Positions 1 to 10,846 of a stretch of DNA of 64,000 nt are shown piece by piece. The stretch's first letter is position 1; every line of letters starts with the position of its first letter. This DNA comes from Pelecanus crispus (taxonomy: Eukaryota; Chordata; Aves; Pelecaniformes; Pelecanidae), in the NCBI RefSeq assembly GCF_030463565.1, contig NC_134644.1, positions 154,920,191 through 154,984,190 of the forward strand. Direction: 5' to 3'. The notes below the pieces were generated by a model. The model worked only from the letters and a program-made list of their open reading frames with translations, was not told where the DNA came from and did no database searches. The translations under genes were made by a program, and so were the position numbers.

Positions 1-777
1 TTAGAAGGATGAATATCACTTTAATGTTGCAATTGAAACCAGATTACTTTTTAAAGAAAGAAAGAAGCAGCAAGTTATGCCTTGAAGAGTTTGTAGATTT
101 ATTGCAAATGTACAAACCAAAATCATTTAATACAACCGCAGCTAAGATGCAGTATATATTGTTTTATTTTTCATACAGCTAATTCTGGCAGATGCTAATT
201 ATCCCACCCCAAACCAGCACATGTATTTCATTATTGCTTTGTCTCTAAAGCTGATATAAAATCCAGTAATATAATACAATTGAAAACAATTTAAATATGC
301 TTCATTATTATTGGGGATTATACATTTTTCTTCACCTTGTGTTTAAAATATAATTGTACTATTCTTGCTGATTATTCTGAGATTTTCTTGCTTCTGTTGA
401 CTTTTCCTTCAAGAAAAGCCCAGTTTAGTAATGTTTTGTGACACCAGATGCACTTTTAAAAAAGAAAACTCAGTAGAACACAAAGTTCGTTGAAGTCAAT
501 TAAAACAGAATTAGACAAAACAAATGCAGTTTGTTTCAGTTGCCTTTGGCTAGGATGCTGCCTCCTCTGCATGTAGTTGCATCATTGAGAAAATATTTGC
601 AAATAAAATCTGGTAATAATAGCAGAGTACGAACCAATACTAGCTGCATACTAGCAATGAGGTAATCTTTTTGAAACACTTATCTTCAAGCTGTCAACAA
701 GGCCATGCCTGCAGCAGTGTCTTCCTTACTTGGCTTTGTAAAGGCGCTCTAGCCAGCTAAGCTCAAGAGTTTTCATG
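1..777. other. A+T-rich unique sequence, no gene seen
   Basis: I see no repeat family, exon-like segment or RNA gene here. The stretch is A+T-rich with short homopolymers only, and ends at the target duplication of the solo LTR that follows. Confidence 0.6.
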
Positions 778-782
778 CATAC
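778..782 (+). repeat. 5-bp target site duplication of solo LTR A, left copy
   Basis: CATAC directly precedes the LTR. The identical CATAC follows it at 1350-1354. Confidence 0.88.
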
Positions 783-1349
783 TGTCCTGGTTTCGGCTGG
801 GATAGAGTTAATTTTATTCCTAGTAGCAGACATAGTGCTGTGTTTTGGATTTAGTAGGAGAAGAATGTTGAGAACACACTGATGTTTTTAGTTGTTGCTA
901 AGCACTGCTTATGCTAGTCAAGGACTTTTCAGCTTCCCATGCTCTGCCAGGTGCACAAGAAACTGGGAGGGGGCACAGCCAGAAGAGTTGATCCAAACTG
1001 CCCAAAGGGCTATTCCATACCATATGACGTCATGCTCAGTATATAAACTGGGGGGGGTTGGCCGGGGAGCAGCGATCGCTGCTCGGGAACTGTCTGGGTA
1101 TCGGTCGGCGGGTGGTGAGCAATTGCATTGTGCATCACTTGCTTTGTGTATTATTATTATTATCATTATCATATTGTTACTATTATCATTACTATTTTAC
1201 TTTATTTCAATGATTAAACTGTTCTTATCTCAACCCAGGAGTGTTTCTCACTCTTACTCCTCCGATTCTCTCCCCCATCCCATCAGGGTAGGGGGAGTGA
1301 GCGAGCGGCTGCGTGCTGCTTAGTTGCTGGCTGGGGCTAAACCACGACA
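783..1349 (+). mobile_element. Solo LTR of an avian endogenous retrovirus (ERVL-like), copy A
   Basis: The element runs from TGTCCTGGTTT to CCACGACA, so it has the TG...CA ends of a retroviral LTR. It is flanked by a perfect 5-bp target duplication, CATAC, at 778-782 and 1350-1354. A 5-bp duplication is usual for ERVL (class III) elements, so that class is an inference. Inside are a full CRE-type palindrome TGACGTCA (1025-1032), a TATA box TATATAAA (1040-1047), an 18-bp palindrome just downstream (1067-1084) and a polyadenylation-type ATTAAA (1213-1218), in the order expected for U3, R and U5. There is no internal gag, pol or env and no partner LTR nearby, so it is a solo LTR left by LTR-LTR recombination. 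By eye it differs from the copy at 29.9 kb at roughly two dozen positions (about 4%). Open frames across it are not genes. Confidence 0.92.
1025..1047 (+). promoter_or_regulatory. CRE-like site plus TATA box in solo LTR A
   Basis: TGACGTCA at 1025-1032 is the perfect 8-bp cAMP-response element. TATATAAA follows at 1040-1047. Together they form a plausible core promoter for the LTR. Of the three LTR copies, only this one keeps the CRE intact. Whether it is active cannot be told from sequence. Confidence 0.6.
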
Positions 1350-1354
1350 CATAC

Positions 1355-3804
1355 CTACTGCAATAATCTCAAATAATCCTACTCTCACCATATAACTTGT
1401 CTTTCTCCTGGTAACTTCCAGTATTATTTTGTACTTAGCAGGTATGACTGTTTCTCTACGTGGCAGTAGGACAGCATGCATCTGCCATAGAAGAGTTCTG
1501 GCGAAGCAAGGCAGCAGGGCTGCTGCCTGCTGCAGGAGAGGCTTCCCGTGCTCTGCGGTACCGGACCCCCGCTCCTGACTAAGGGGTATGCAGTGGGGCG
1601 CTCCTGAGACACCCGTCTGCAGTGCTCCCTGGAGGCGGTCTCTTCAGGGTTTCTGGGATATTTCAGAGAACCATCTGTGCAAGACAGATGAAATAAACAC
1701 AATACTCAATGGCCTGCAAACCTTTCAATGATTTTATGGCCAGTTTGCAGGAGAGAGTCAGCTCACCTCCTGAATTGTAGGAGCATGCTATAATTCTGGT
1801 GAGTATCAGGAGCTGGGGATTTTTGTTTCCTTTCTCTGATGGCCTAGGACAAGCTTTTAGCCTTTAGTAGAAAGAGTCTGCAGGACACCTGTCTCCTCTC
1901 CTACTCTGTCTTCACCAGTTATAGTCAGGTTGCTTTTCCCATTGCTACCTTACGAAGTTTGTCCCCTGTATTCCCAACACCATCATGGGGACAAAGACCC
2001 TGTCTGACTCTTCTAATGCATGTCTCCCTGCAAGTTCAGTACTCTGAGACTCTCACCTGCCAGTAACTAATGGAAAGCTATTACTTCAGAATCTGACTTG
2101 TCTCTCATTTGTCCCAGCCACCCTTCCAGCAGAGCTAGGAAGCATTTCCCTTGTCAATCTTTAATAATAATAAAAAGGAGGGGGGAATGGTCATGGCTGT
2201 ACTTTCTAATGAGGAGATGGGTTAAGGGCTCTGTTGTGATTTAGTCCAGTTCTTCAAGATGATGAAGCTAGCCAGTATATACAATATATATCTATATATC
2301 TACAGATATATATATCAGTATATATCTACAGATGTCTATTTGTTTGGCATGAGACATGGAGCAAGATGTGCAGGGAATACACCTTCCATCTTTCAAAATG
2401 TTTCCCTGTGCTGACAAGAGGGATTAGCAATGTCCTTTGATTTTTACATCTTGGTGTTATTCATCAGCCAATTATTTCTCTCTGGAAACATCACATCCCA
2501 GGAACTGTATGGCTGTAAGGATTTCCAGATTTGACCAGTATCCTCTCACGCAGGTCATATCTAAGCTTGTGTCTGAAGCAGACAGTGTATTTGGAAAATC
2601 TGTTTTATCTTGACCTCTAAGAAATCCTGATTTTGATCCTGAATCTTAATATTTAAGTGTGGCCTCTTTCTCTTGATGGCTTCCAGTGCCTCTCGTTTGC
2701 TTAGAACCAGGTTGTCTGCCTCTTATCTCGTAGTTACTGGCCTCCTGCTCCCCATCTCTTTGGCTCCTCCACACCACTGTAGCAAATTTCTATAGCTCTG
2801 GAAAACCTCTTGTTTTTCAGTGACTTTGTCAACAATCTCCTTGGCCAGCTGCTCTGAGACTCCTGATCTCCCTGGGTACTGGCTTTTGATTATTTCTGTC
2901 TCTGGCATGGAATGGGAGGAATGACATTCTCTTCTCAGCTGTATATAAGATTTTGAAAGGGAAAATATGAAAGAAGCATCCTTAAACAAAGTTTTTTTCA
3001 GTCTGAAGCCAGACTTTTTTTTTTTTTTACTGTTGACTTGCTTATGTCCCGACATTGAAAAAGAGAGAGGAAAGAAAGGGATTTTTTTAACTTTCCTCTA
3101 GGTCTTTTCTATTTCCTTAAGTACATTTTTACTTGCCTGTCCAAGCAAGAGGGAAACAAACCTGATCAGTGTGAAAGAAAACTTCAACTTTCCTGTTATC
3201 TACTGGTGCACCATTTCATATCATATTTTTTGTCAGCTACTTAGAGCAGCCAAATCCCCCTGCTGTGGCCTAAGTTGAGAGGACAAGTTTACCTAGTATA
3301 TATATGTGTCTCCTCTGGACTCACCCTGAGTTACTAGTATGAACAAGCCACAGGTTTTTTGGCAAAAGTCAAGAGGGCAGAAAGTGAGGAAAAAGCATCA
3401 ACTTCAGCTTTCTGTAGACAGCTCCCAGTGTCAGGCTGCCAAGAATAAACTCAGCACTTTAAAGAGAAAGACAATCTTTTTTCTTTTACCTCTGTGTTGG
3501 GGTTTTGACTTCTTAAATGGAGTTGAGATTTAAGTAAATGAAAATGTAAAATTATATAAAAGGTGTTTCCTTCATCCATCATTTACCATGGATGTAATCT
3601 TTTTTTTTTTTTTAATTAAAAAAAATGTATAGTAGTCTCATTAGCTAGAACTAAGGTAGCTGGACTGTAGATGAATCAAAGATCTTAAGATAGACAGATC
3701 TGACCAAAAAAAAGGAAATATTAGTTTGGTACCATATACTTATCCAGTAACCAGCATGAGATCCCTCTACTCTCTGTTCTAAGTTTGTTTTATTTCCGTA
3801 GAGG
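1355..3804. other. Mostly unique sequence with a GC-richer patch and an AT tract
   Basis: About 1490-1650 is GC-richer than its surroundings but shows no recognisable repeat or exon. CCTGCAAAC (1713-1721) and GTTTGCAGG (1743-1751) form a 9-bp inverted repeat with a 21-nt loop. About 2276-2336 is a TA-rich tract with two copies of TATATCTACAGAT. A minus-strand frame of 110 codons at 2723-3055 matches no family I know, has a lysine run made by a poly-T tract, and is probably chance. Confidence 0.5.
2276..2336. repeat. AT-rich simple repeat
   Basis: Alternating TA stretches are interrupted by CTACAG. The segment TATATCTACAGAT occurs twice. Likely a degenerate (TA)n microsatellite. Confidence 0.65.
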
Positions 3805-4791
3805 AGAGATCAAGGTACAAAGCAGGATCACACAGTGTAATATAGTAGGATCACAACCCTGGACTTCAGGAGAGCAGACTTTGGCTTCTTCAGGGACCTG
3901 CTTGGAGAAAACCCACGTGATACTGTCCTGGAGAGAAGAGCAGTCCAGGAGAGCTGGTTGATTTTCAATGATCGCCTCTTCCAAGCTCAAGAATAGATCA
4001 TCCTCATGTGCAGGAAATCAAGCAAAGGCAGTTTGGAGGAGTCTTGCATGGAAGAACAAGAGGGTCCTGACAAAACTCAAACATAAAAGGAAATCATACA
4101 GGAGGTGAAAGCAAGAACAGGTGACCAAGGAGGAATACAAAAACAGTCTGAACATGCAGGGATGGTAAAGACAAATCCATCTGGAGTTAAATCTGGTGAG
4201 GTATGTGAAGAGCAACGAAAAAGGCTTCTACAGATTTATCAATAACGAAACAAAGATATCACCAGGAGAAACGTAGGCCCACTTCTGAGTTGAATAGGGG
4301 TCCTGGTGACAAAGGACATGGTGAAGGTTAAGGTGCTCAATGCACAAAGATGATCAGCGGGCTGGAGCACCTCTCCTATGAAGACAGGCTGAGAGAGTTG
4401 GGGTTGTTCAGCTTGGAGAAGAGAAGGCTCTGGGGAGACCTTATAGCAGCCTTCCAGTACGTGAAGGGGGCCTACAAGAAAGCTGGAGAGGGACTTTTTA
4501 CAAGGACATGCAGTGGTAGGACAAGGGGTAATGGCTTTAAACTGAAAGAAGGTAGATTTAGATTAGATATAAGGAAGAAATTCTTCACTATGAGCGTGGT
4601 GAGACACTGGAACAGGTTGCCCAGAGAAGTTGTGGATGCCCCATCCCTGGAAGTGTTCAAAGCCAGGTTGGATGGGGCTTTGAGGAACCTGGTCTAGTGG
4701 AAGGTCTTTCTGTCTGTGGCAGGGGGGTTGGAACCAGATGATCTTTAAGGTTCTTCCAACCCAAACCATTATATGATTCTATAATTCTATG
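3805..4791 (+). mobile_element. CR1 LINE, internally deleted copy
   Basis: About 3845-4342 resembles the part of CR1 ORF2 between the endonuclease and reverse transcriptase (phrases such as the GACTTCAGGAGAGCAGACTTTGG type). At 4343 the sequence jumps to the ORF2 C-terminal region, with an intact 115-codon frame at 4350-4697 that includes [18 protein letters not shown] and [11 protein letters not shown], both typical CR1 tail motifs. It ends in ATGATTCTATAATTCTATG. The whole reverse-transcriptase core is missing between the two parts. Either one copy suffered a large internal deletion, or a short 5'-truncated CR1 (4343-4791) inserted into an older one whose remains are 3805-4342 and 4792-5525. 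I cannot separate these by eye. The 5' edge is approximate. Confidence 0.85.
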
Positions 4792-5525
4792 GATTTATGA
4801 AGTGGAAATCATGCTTGACCAACCTGATAGCTTTCTACAATGAGGGGAGAGCAGTGGGTGTTGTTTATCTTGACTTCAATAAGGGTGGCCGACTTGCTGA
4901 ACATGAGCCAGTAATGTGCCTTTGCAGCAAAGGCAGCCAACAACACCCTGATCTACCTCAGGAAAAGCATTAACAGGATGTTGAGGGAGATAATCCTGCC
5001 CCTCTACCCAGCACTTGTGAGACACATCCAGAGCACTGGTCTCCCCAGCAAAGGAACACATGAACATACTGGTGTGAGTCCAGTGAAAGGCCATGAATAT
5101 GACTAAGGGACTGGAGTTTCTGTCATACAAGGAAAGGCTGAGAGAGCTTGGTCTGTTTAGCTTGGAGAAGGGAAAGCTCAGCAGGATCTTACAAAGTGAG
5201 AGGGAATAAAGATGACCGATCCAGACTCTTGAGTGGTGTGGAGAGAAAAGGAAAGAGGCAATGGGAACAAACTGAAATAAAGGAAATTCCATTTAAACTT
5301 AAGAAAAAGGGGTTTTTTTACTGTAAAGGTGATTAAATACTTTATAACCTGTTCCAGCAGAGAGGTTGTAGATTCTTGATGCTCGGAGATATTGAAAACC
5401 TGGCTGGACACAGCCTTGAGCACTCTGCTCTAGCTGACCCTGCTTTGAGCAGGTGGTTGTACTAGAAGATCTCCGGAGATCCCTTCTAACCGCAACTATT
5501 CCATGGTTCTGTGAGTCTGTTTCCA
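4792..5525 (+). mobile_element. CR1 LINE fragment with internal deletion
   Basis: It opens inside the reverse-transcriptase domain: a segment reading like SCLTNLI... and VVYLDF is recognisable at 4800-4880. It then skips to the later region around LNMSQ and continues, degraded, through the RLREL.LFSLEK segment (about 5135-5175) to a 3' end near 5520. Frames are disrupted throughout. It abuts the previous CR1 directly and could be the downstream half of an older copy interrupted by it. Confidence 0.75.
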
Positions 5526-6349
5526 AATCTACCTCCCTTGTTTTGCAAAAGAAAAGCTTAAATCTTTCAGTCCATTTTCATCTTGGGAGTTCACTGGAAA
5601 TTGAAAGGATTTTAATCTCACATAATACCAAAAATGTATGGCCAACTGAGAGTAACAGGTAAGAAACAAGGTACAGCTACAAAGTAAATGCTCTCGCCAG
5701 CACTTCTAACTGGGATATTACTCTTATCTTTTTTTAAATAAAACATATATATATCTTGCAAGTCCCAAGTCCTGGATGCCCTGGAAACAGCATAAGAAAT
5801 ATTTTTTTCAGGAACACATGATGGTAACTTGTGTTAAAGCCACGTAGCTGAACTGAAAGCAGTTAAAGAAAGGAAGCTATGTTATATTTAATTTATATTT
5901 GATTTTTGCTAACATACTGGTTTTAGCTGTAGGGTTTTTTCCCCACTGTATAGAGCAGGAAAAAAGAAAAGAAAAAAAAAAACCAAAACCAAAAAACTGC
6001 AGTACTTTGAGGCATGACAATACCACTCCCTCTGTCTTTTATAATGAAATGTCTTACCATGTCCTACATGAAATTATGGATTAAACAAAGGGCAAGATTT
6101 GGAGAAGAGATTTATATTTTTCATTAGACTAAGTTGGTCCACAAAAAATTATTTTCCCTTCCAAATCTTGATACTGTTATTTCTTTTACCTATTGCAACC
6201 ACAATATCCATGAATATAAAGACCACAGTCAACATTAGCAGGACATAAAAGGATAACAGTTTTTATTAAGCTTTGAGTGTATAGGACAAAGCCATATCAG
6301 TACTTCCAGAGAAGATGCGAGCATAATATATAAGGTGAATCTTATCATG
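5526..6349. other. A+T-rich unique sequence between CR1 copies
   Basis: Nothing beyond short A and T runs (for example an A-rich tract at about 5960-5995). No exon-like or repeat-family sequence recognised. Confidence 0.5.
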
Positions 6350-6701
6350 TGACAGACAGGGTACACCTGTCTCAAAGGGGGACAGGATTTAGGAGGGCTC
6401 ATGAAAGAGCTTTAAACCAGATTTGAAGGGGGGAAGGGATAAAACCAGTCTCACTAGAGATAAGCCTGGGGGCAGCATACCAATGTTTGAGTGACAGCGT
6501 GCTAGCGAGGTCCTTAGATCTGCCATCTCAGTGGTGGTAGCAGATGGAGATCCAGGTGGCAGCAAAGACACAAAGGTTATGGATGTGTTGGAAACCACGG
6601 AAGTGCCTGAGAATGGTCATATTGGAATTAGGGCTTCTACCCCCAAAAAGGTGTCAGGATCAATAGTCTAATTGAAGTACATCTACACCAATGCACACAG
6701 G

Positions 6702-9383
6702 ATGGGCAACAAACAGGAGGAGCTGGAAGCCATTGTGCAGCAGGAAAACTATGACAGTTGCCATCACGGAAACATGGTAGGATGTCTCACACAACTGCAG
6801 TGCTGCAATGGATGGCTATAAGCTCTTCAGAAGGGATAGGCAAGGAAGGAGAGGCGGTGGTGCAGCCCTGTATGTTAGGGAGTGTTTTGACTGTCTAGAG
6901 CTTAATGATGGTGACAATAGGGTTGAGTGTTTATGGGTAAGAATCAGGGGGAAGGCCAACAAGGCAGATATCATGATGGGAGTCTGTTACAGACCACCCA
7001 ACCAGGATGAAGAGGCAAATGAAATGTTCTGTAAGCAGCTGGGAAAAGTCTTACAATTGCTAGCCCTTGTTCTCGTGGGGGGCTTCAACTTACCAGATGT
7101 CTGCTGGAAATAAAATACAGCAGAGAGGAAACAGTCTAGGAGGTTCCTGGAGTGTGTGGAAGATAACTTTCTGACACTGCTGGTGAGTAAGCCAACTAGG
7201 GAAGGCACCCTGTTAGACCTGTTGTTCGCAAACAGAGAAGGACTTGTGCATGATGTGACAGTTGGAGGCCATCTTGGCCATACCAGTCATGAAATGATAG
7301 AGTTTTCAGTTCTTAGAGAAGTAAGGAGGGGGGTCAGCAGAACTGTTACCTTGGACTTCTGGAGGGGCAGTCATTGGCCTGTTGAGGAGACTGGTTGGCA
7401 GAGTCACTTGGGAGGCAGTCCTGAAGGCCAAAGGAGTCCCAGAAGGCTGGACATTCTTCAAGAAGGTAATCTTAAAGGCACAGGAACAGGCCATCCCCAT
7501 GTGCTGAAAGACAAGCCAGCAGGGAAGAAGACCAGCCTGGCTGAATAGAGAGCTGTGGTTTGAACTCAGAAAAAAAAAAAAAAAAAGAGTTTATGATCTT
7601 TGGAAGAAGGGGCAGGCAACTCAGGAGGACTATAAGGATGTAGTGAGGTAATGCAGGTAGAAAGTTAGAAGGCCCAAAGCCCAACTACACCTTAATCTGG
7701 CTACTGCTGTAAAAGACAATAAAAAAATTTTCTATAAATACACTAGCAAATAAAGGAGGGCTAAGGAGAATCTCCATTCTTTATTGGATGTGGGGGTAAA
7801 CATAGTGACGAAGGGTGAGGAAGAGGCTGAGGTACTTAATGCCTTCTTTGCCTCAGTCTTTAGTAGTAAGAGCAGTTATTCTTGGGGTACCCAGCCCCCT
7901 GAGCTGGAAGACAGGGGCAGGGAGCAGAATGAAGCCCCCATAATCCAAGGGGAAATGGCTTGTGACCTGCTACACCACTTGAACACACACAAGTCTATGG
8001 GGATGGATGGGATCCACCCAAGGGTACTGAGGGAGTTGGTGGAAGTGCTCACCAGGCCACTGTCCATCATCTATCAGCAGTCTGGGCTAACCGGGGAGGT
8101 CCCAGTTGACTGGAGGTTAACAAATGTGATGCCCATCTACAAGAAGGGCCAGAAGGAGAATCTGGGGAACTACAGGCCTGTCAGTCTGACCTTGGCGCCG
8201 GGAAGGTTATGGAGCAGATTGTCTTGAGTGCTGTCACGTGGCACGTACAGGACAACCAGGTGATGAGGCCCAGTCAGCATGGGTTTATGAAAGGCAGGTC
8301 CTGCTTGACTAACCTGATCTCCTTCTATGAAAAGGTGACCCGCTTAGTGGATGAGGGAAAGGCTGTGGATGTTGTCTACCTAGACTTTAGTAAAGCCTTT
8401 GACACCATTTCCCACAGCATTCTCCCGGAGAAACTGTCTGCTCATGGCTTGGATGGGCGTACTCTTTGCTGGGTAAAAAACTGTCTGGATGTCCAGGCCC
8501 AAAGAATTGTGGTGAATGAAGTTAAATCCAGTTGGTGGCCTGTCACAAGTGGTGTTCCCAGGGCTCAGTATTAGGGCCTGTTCTGTTTAGTACCTTCATA
8601 AACAATCTAGAGGAGGGGATCGAGTGCACCCTCAGTAATTTTGCAGATGACACCAAGTTGGGCGGGAGTGTCGATCTGCTTGAGGGTAGGATGGCCCTGC
8701 AGAGGGATCTGGACAGACTGGATCGATGGGCCAAGGCCAGTTCTACGAGGTTCAACAAGGCTAAGTGCCAGGTGCTGCACTTGGGTCACAACAGCCCCAT
8801 GCAATGCTACAGGCTTGGGGAAGAGCGGCTGGAAAGCTGCCCAGCAGAAAAGGACCTAGGAGTGTTGGTCAACAGCTGGCTGAATATGAGCCAACAGTGT
8901 GCCCAGGTGGCCAAGAAGGCCAACAGTATCCTGGCTTGTATCAGGAATAGTGTGGCCAGCAGGAGCAGGGAAGTGATTGTTCCCCTGTACTCGGTGCTGG
9001 TGAGGCCGCACCTGGAATACTGTGTCCAGTTTTGGGCCCCTCAATACAAGAAAGACATTGAGGTGCTGGAGCATGTTCAGAGAAGGGCAACAAAGCTGGT
9101 GAAGGGTCTGGAGCACAGGCCTTATGAGGAGCGGCTGAGAGAATTGGGGTTGTTTAGTCTGGAGAAAAGGAGGCTGAGGGGAGACCTTATCACTCTCTGC
9201 AACTACCTGAAAGGAGGTTGTAGCGAGGTGGGTGTTGGTCTCTTCTCCCAAGTAACAAGCAATAGGACAAGAGGAAACGGCCTCAAGTTGCACCAGGGGA
9301 AATTTAGATTGGGTATTAGGAAAAATTTCTTCATGCAAAGGGTTGTCAAGCATTGTAACAGGCTGCCCAGGGAAGTGGTTTGA
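6702..9383 (+). pseudogene. CR1 ORF2 (endonuclease-reverse transcriptase), inactivated
   Basis: ORF2 of CR1 encodes an APE-type endonuclease and a reverse transcriptase that copies the element's RNA at a nicked target. The endonuclease part is readable from about 6750, with the catalytic-glutamate segment TET at 6766-6774, then LYVRE and a VCYRPPNQ segment. The reverse transcriptase is readable from 7784: LDFSKAFD with its first catalytic Asp at 8383-8385, GSVLGPVLF near 8565, and the FADD active site at 8640-8651. The C-terminal region continues to REVV at 9380. Lesions seen: in-frame TAG at 6778-6780 and TAA at 7111-7113, a frameshift near 7370, TGA at 7505-7507, an A17 run at 7570-7586, frameshifts near 8200 and 8558, and one near 9378. 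It cannot make a working protein. Confidence 0.9.
7570..7586 (+). repeat. Poly(A) run, 17 bp, inside the CR1 ORF2 remnant
   Basis: A17 lies inside the linker between the endonuclease and reverse-transcriptase parts. It probably arose by slippage in a lysine-rich segment. Confidence 0.8.
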
Positions 9384-9923
9384 GTCCCCATCCCTGGAGG
9401 TATTTAAAAGACGTGTAGATGTGGTGCTTAGGGACATGGTTTAGTGGTGGACTTGGCAGTGTTAGGTTTGTGGTTGGATTTAATGATCTTAAGGTCTTTT
9501 CCAACCTAAATGATTCTATGATTCTGTGATTCCATGCCAGCTCTCATTTGGCTATAATATTAAGTGGAAGAAAAGTCAAAGTTAGAACTGAGAACAGATC
9601 TCCTCCGTGAATCTAATCTGAACTGAGATTAAAAAAATATCGTATTAAATATCGTATTTCCTTAACAGTAAGACAGCTTACCATCCAAACAACATTCAGC
9701 TCATTTCAGCTTTTCAGGCAGGTTTTCTTTTCCTTTTTTGAAGCATAACAAATTCTGATCTGTTCTGATCATTTTTTCAATAAAAAGAATACACATCAGG
9801 GAAAAAATCATGTCACAGTCTCCATGAAATAGGTATTATCATTTTAGGAAAAAAACAGCTCCCATCCAGAGGAGGATATATGCCCCTATCCAGAGGCAGA
9901 AATAAAAATAAATAAAAAAACCC

Positions 9924-9951
<28 letters not shown>
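9924..9951 (+). repeat. (CA)14 microsatellite
   Basis: Fourteen uninterrupted CA units. Likely length-polymorphic. Confidence 0.95.
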
Positions 9952-9955
<4 letters not shown>

Positions 9956-9999
9956 TCAAGTGTGCAACATTGCCCAAGGAAAATTTCTGCAGGGCTCTC

Positions 10000-10018
10000 A
10001 AAAAAAAAAAAAAAAAAA
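10000..10018 (+). repeat. Poly(A) run, 19 bp
   Basis: A19 homopolymer. No adjacent retroposed sequence that I can recognise. Confidence 0.9.
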
Positions 10019-10659
10019 TCACATAGAGTGTTGAAAAATATCCTCGTGCAAAATACTGCCTCCTTTCAGGACTGCATTCTCTCTTTATATTTTCTTATAG
10101 CTGTGTATTGTCAGCTATGATCATCACTGTTTTCTAGAAGTATTTGCACACACATTTTTACATTGTTAAGCTAAGAAAGGAAATATCATTGAGACAGAAG
10201 GCTCAGCGTCTAATGTACTAAGTCTTGGTTAATTTAGGTGAAGTGCAGAGGTAAACTTGTACATGTGGATTGTGAGGAACCTGCAGTGGGTGTTTTGTTT
10301 ATTAGTTTGATGTTTCTGCTGTGCTGCTAAGTTTGGAAATCAACAGTTTAGAAATCAGGAAACCACAGTTTATGAAAGATAATTTTTTCTTCCTCTGATG
10401 TGAAGTATTTCATATTTCATGACGAATGATGTAGACTCACTTGTTGTCTTAAGCTGCAGTAAAGGGTCCTTCTCCCCACCCTGCAGAAACACCGCTATAT
10501 GAATTGCAGCACTGTTTTCTTCCATTGCCTGGTAAAATGGAGATAGGTGAAAAGTTTAAGAGCCACGACCTCTTTGTATGACCCATATAAGGCAAACACT
10601 GGGATCGCAAGGGATGAAAAGGCCTCCACAAATCTGGGATACCTTCAAGAGCTGAGGAC

Positions 10660-10795
10660 AGCGGGATAGGCTGGCGTACAGCGGCGAGGCTCCTGCGGCG
10701 GTGCAGCAGCAGCGGCAGCGATGGCAGCAGCCGGAGCAGCATCAGGAGCAGCATCAGGAGCAGCAGCATCAGGAGAAGCATCAGGAGCAGCATCA

Positions 10796-10846
<51 letters not shown>

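Larger units (their letters stand above)
6350..9536 (+). mobile_element. CR1 LINE, 3.2-kb 5'-truncated copy
   Basis: This is the longest transposon copy in the window. From its 5' edge (approximate) it holds the region upstream of ORF2, then ORF2 endonuclease and reverse transcriptase, then a short 3' UTR with GGTCTTTTCCAACCTAAATG and a terminal ATTCTATGATTCTGTGATT tail, as in avian CR1. A full CR1 is about 4.5 kb, so the 5' third is missing, as is common with incomplete reverse transcription. I saw no clear target duplication. Its 3' UTR lacks the extra 33 bp seen in the copies at 31.7 and 38.9 kb, so it belongs to a different subfamily. The coding part is dead (see the ORF2 entry). Confidence 0.93.
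9537..10659. other. A+T-rich sequence with a CA microsatellite and poly(A)
   Basis: Apart from the (CA)14 and A19 tracts listed separately, I see no repeat family or exon. A 168-codon minus-strand frame (10449-10955) enters this stretch from the CAG tract, where it reads as leucine. It has no other recognisable feature. Confidence 0.5.

Noticed and set aside
892..1323. 143-codon frame ending in an isoleucine/leucine-rich stretch, and similar frames at 29998-30413
   Set aside because: They lie wholly inside the solo LTRs, arise from the ATTATT tract, and are not gag, pol or env.
2723..3055. 110-codon minus-strand frame with KKKKK and QLAKEIVDKVTEKQ
   Set aside because: Looks somewhat protein-like but I recognise no family, and the lysines come from a poly-T tract. 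Kept only as a note.
8856..9437. 193-codon minus-strand frame
   Set aside because: Antisense of CR1 ORF2, where the coding strand composition keeps the complement open.
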